From positions 846,501 through 910,500 of the forward strand of contig NZ_CP137636.1 of assembly GCF_036670015.1 (NCBI RefSeq): a stretch of 64,000 nt of DNA, read 5' to 3'. The translations under genes and the position numbers were made by a program. Below the pieces are notes generated by a model. The model was not told where the DNA came from, did no database searches, and worked only from the letters and a program-made list of their open reading frames with translations. This document shows positions 63,781 to 64,000 of the stretch, piece after piece. Position 1 is the stretch's first letter. The number at the start of each line of letters is the position of its first letter. This stretch comes from Niallia sp. XMNu-256 (GTDB taxonomy: Bacteria; Bacillota; Bacilli; Bacillales; Cytobacillaceae).

Positions 63781-64000
63781 ATGAATGAAAAAACGCTGGA
63801 ACTTTTCAAAACGTTAACAGAGCTTCCGGGCCCATCTGGGAATGAACATGCAGTTAGAAAATTTATGAAAGAACAACTAAGTCTATATACGGATGAAATT
63901 ATACAGGATCGATTAGGAAGTATTTTTGGTGTAAAAAGAGGAAATGAACAGGGGCCTACAGTTATGGTTGCGGGACATATGGATGAGGTAGGTTTTATGG
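63781..64000 (+). CDS. ytoP: M42-family aminopeptidase YtoP (5' part)
   Basis: Only the first 73 codons are inside the window. [40 protein letters not shown] and [13 protein letters not shown] (first metal ligands His and Asp) identify the M42 glutamyl aminopeptidase/cellulase M family. AAAGGAGTG is 12 nt upstream of ATG 63781. The gene continues beyond the right edge. Confidence 0.9.
   Translation, partial: MNEKTLELFKTLTELPGPSGNEHAVRKFMKEQLSLYTDEIIQDRLGSIFGVKRGNEQGPTVMVAGHMDEVGFM

Overview
The window is a piece of the chromosome of a low-GC, spore-forming member of the Bacillaceae (Bacillus or a close relative). The evidence is its A+T-rich DNA, strong GGAGG-type ribosome binding sites, frequent TTG starts, a SAM riboswitch on metK, a T-box on leuS, the sporulation gene cse60, and a gene order that largely follows the B. 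subtilis segment running from trnB-yteA through menA-menFDHBE, ytiB, dps-ytkD, ytlACD, ytmAB, pckA/metK, ytoA-ytpAB, mnmLM (ytqAB), leuS-ytwF, ytfP, murJ, pepV and trmB-ytnP to ytoP. Names follow B. subtilis where I recognise the family; they were assigned by reading the sequence, not by a database search.

Region by region: 1-5.8 kb is accessory (YhaM-like HD protein, lactonase-type 6-phosphogluconolactonase, PC4-like protein, MgtC protein, a lone tRNA-Ala, small proteins, dispersed structured repeats). 5.8-8.1 kb is a 21-gene tRNA operon with the trnB gene order but no rRNA genes in front; three short chimeric units (a copy of a tRNA 5' end plus two hairpins) sit directly before the Lys, Gly(GCC) and Phe genes. 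8.4-17 kb holds yteA, menA and menF-D-H-B-E. In place of the expected menC come a two-component system and a PepSY protein (17-19.8 kb), then a Zur-regulated lone znuA. 21-33 kb holds beta-carbonic anhydrase, yidD, cardiolipin synthase with the tiny ytzI, dps, ytkD, an ABC importer, a CAP-domain lipoprotein, mapB, ytmA/ytmB and pckA. 33.5-42 kb holds SAM-riboswitch-metK, ytoA, ytpA-ytpB, mnmM-mnmL and an acetate-type symporter. 42-52.5 kb holds T-box-leuS, ytwF, a degenerate hairpin tandem array, the complete livJ-H-M-G-F branched-chain amino-acid importer, cse60 and ytfP. 52.5-64 kb holds murJ, ytzG, ytzE, pepV, thpR, an apparently frameshifted ytlQ, ytmP, ytzH, trmB, ytnP, ytzB and the start of ytoP.

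The genes fit together around central metabolism (menaquinone, gluconeogenesis, SAM, branched-chain amino acids) and translation. The tRNA operon supplies U34-bearing tRNAs that MnmL/MnmM are expected to modify; leuS and trmB serve the same pool.

The least ordinary material is non-coding: (i) the tRNA-5'-end/hairpin chimeras, whose tRNA copies in the Gly and Phe units begin at mature nucleotide 1; (ii) family 1, an approximately 200-nt multi-hairpin repeat in full, truncated, deleted and inverted forms, ending in TTTAT-like sequence; (iii) family 2, a second structured repeat found three times just upstream of, and in the same orientation as, unrelated genes; (iv) two tandem arrays; and (v) a leader before ytmP with mutually exclusive hairpins. 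None is claimed as a proven system; the tRNA chimeras are the best candidate for something undescribed.
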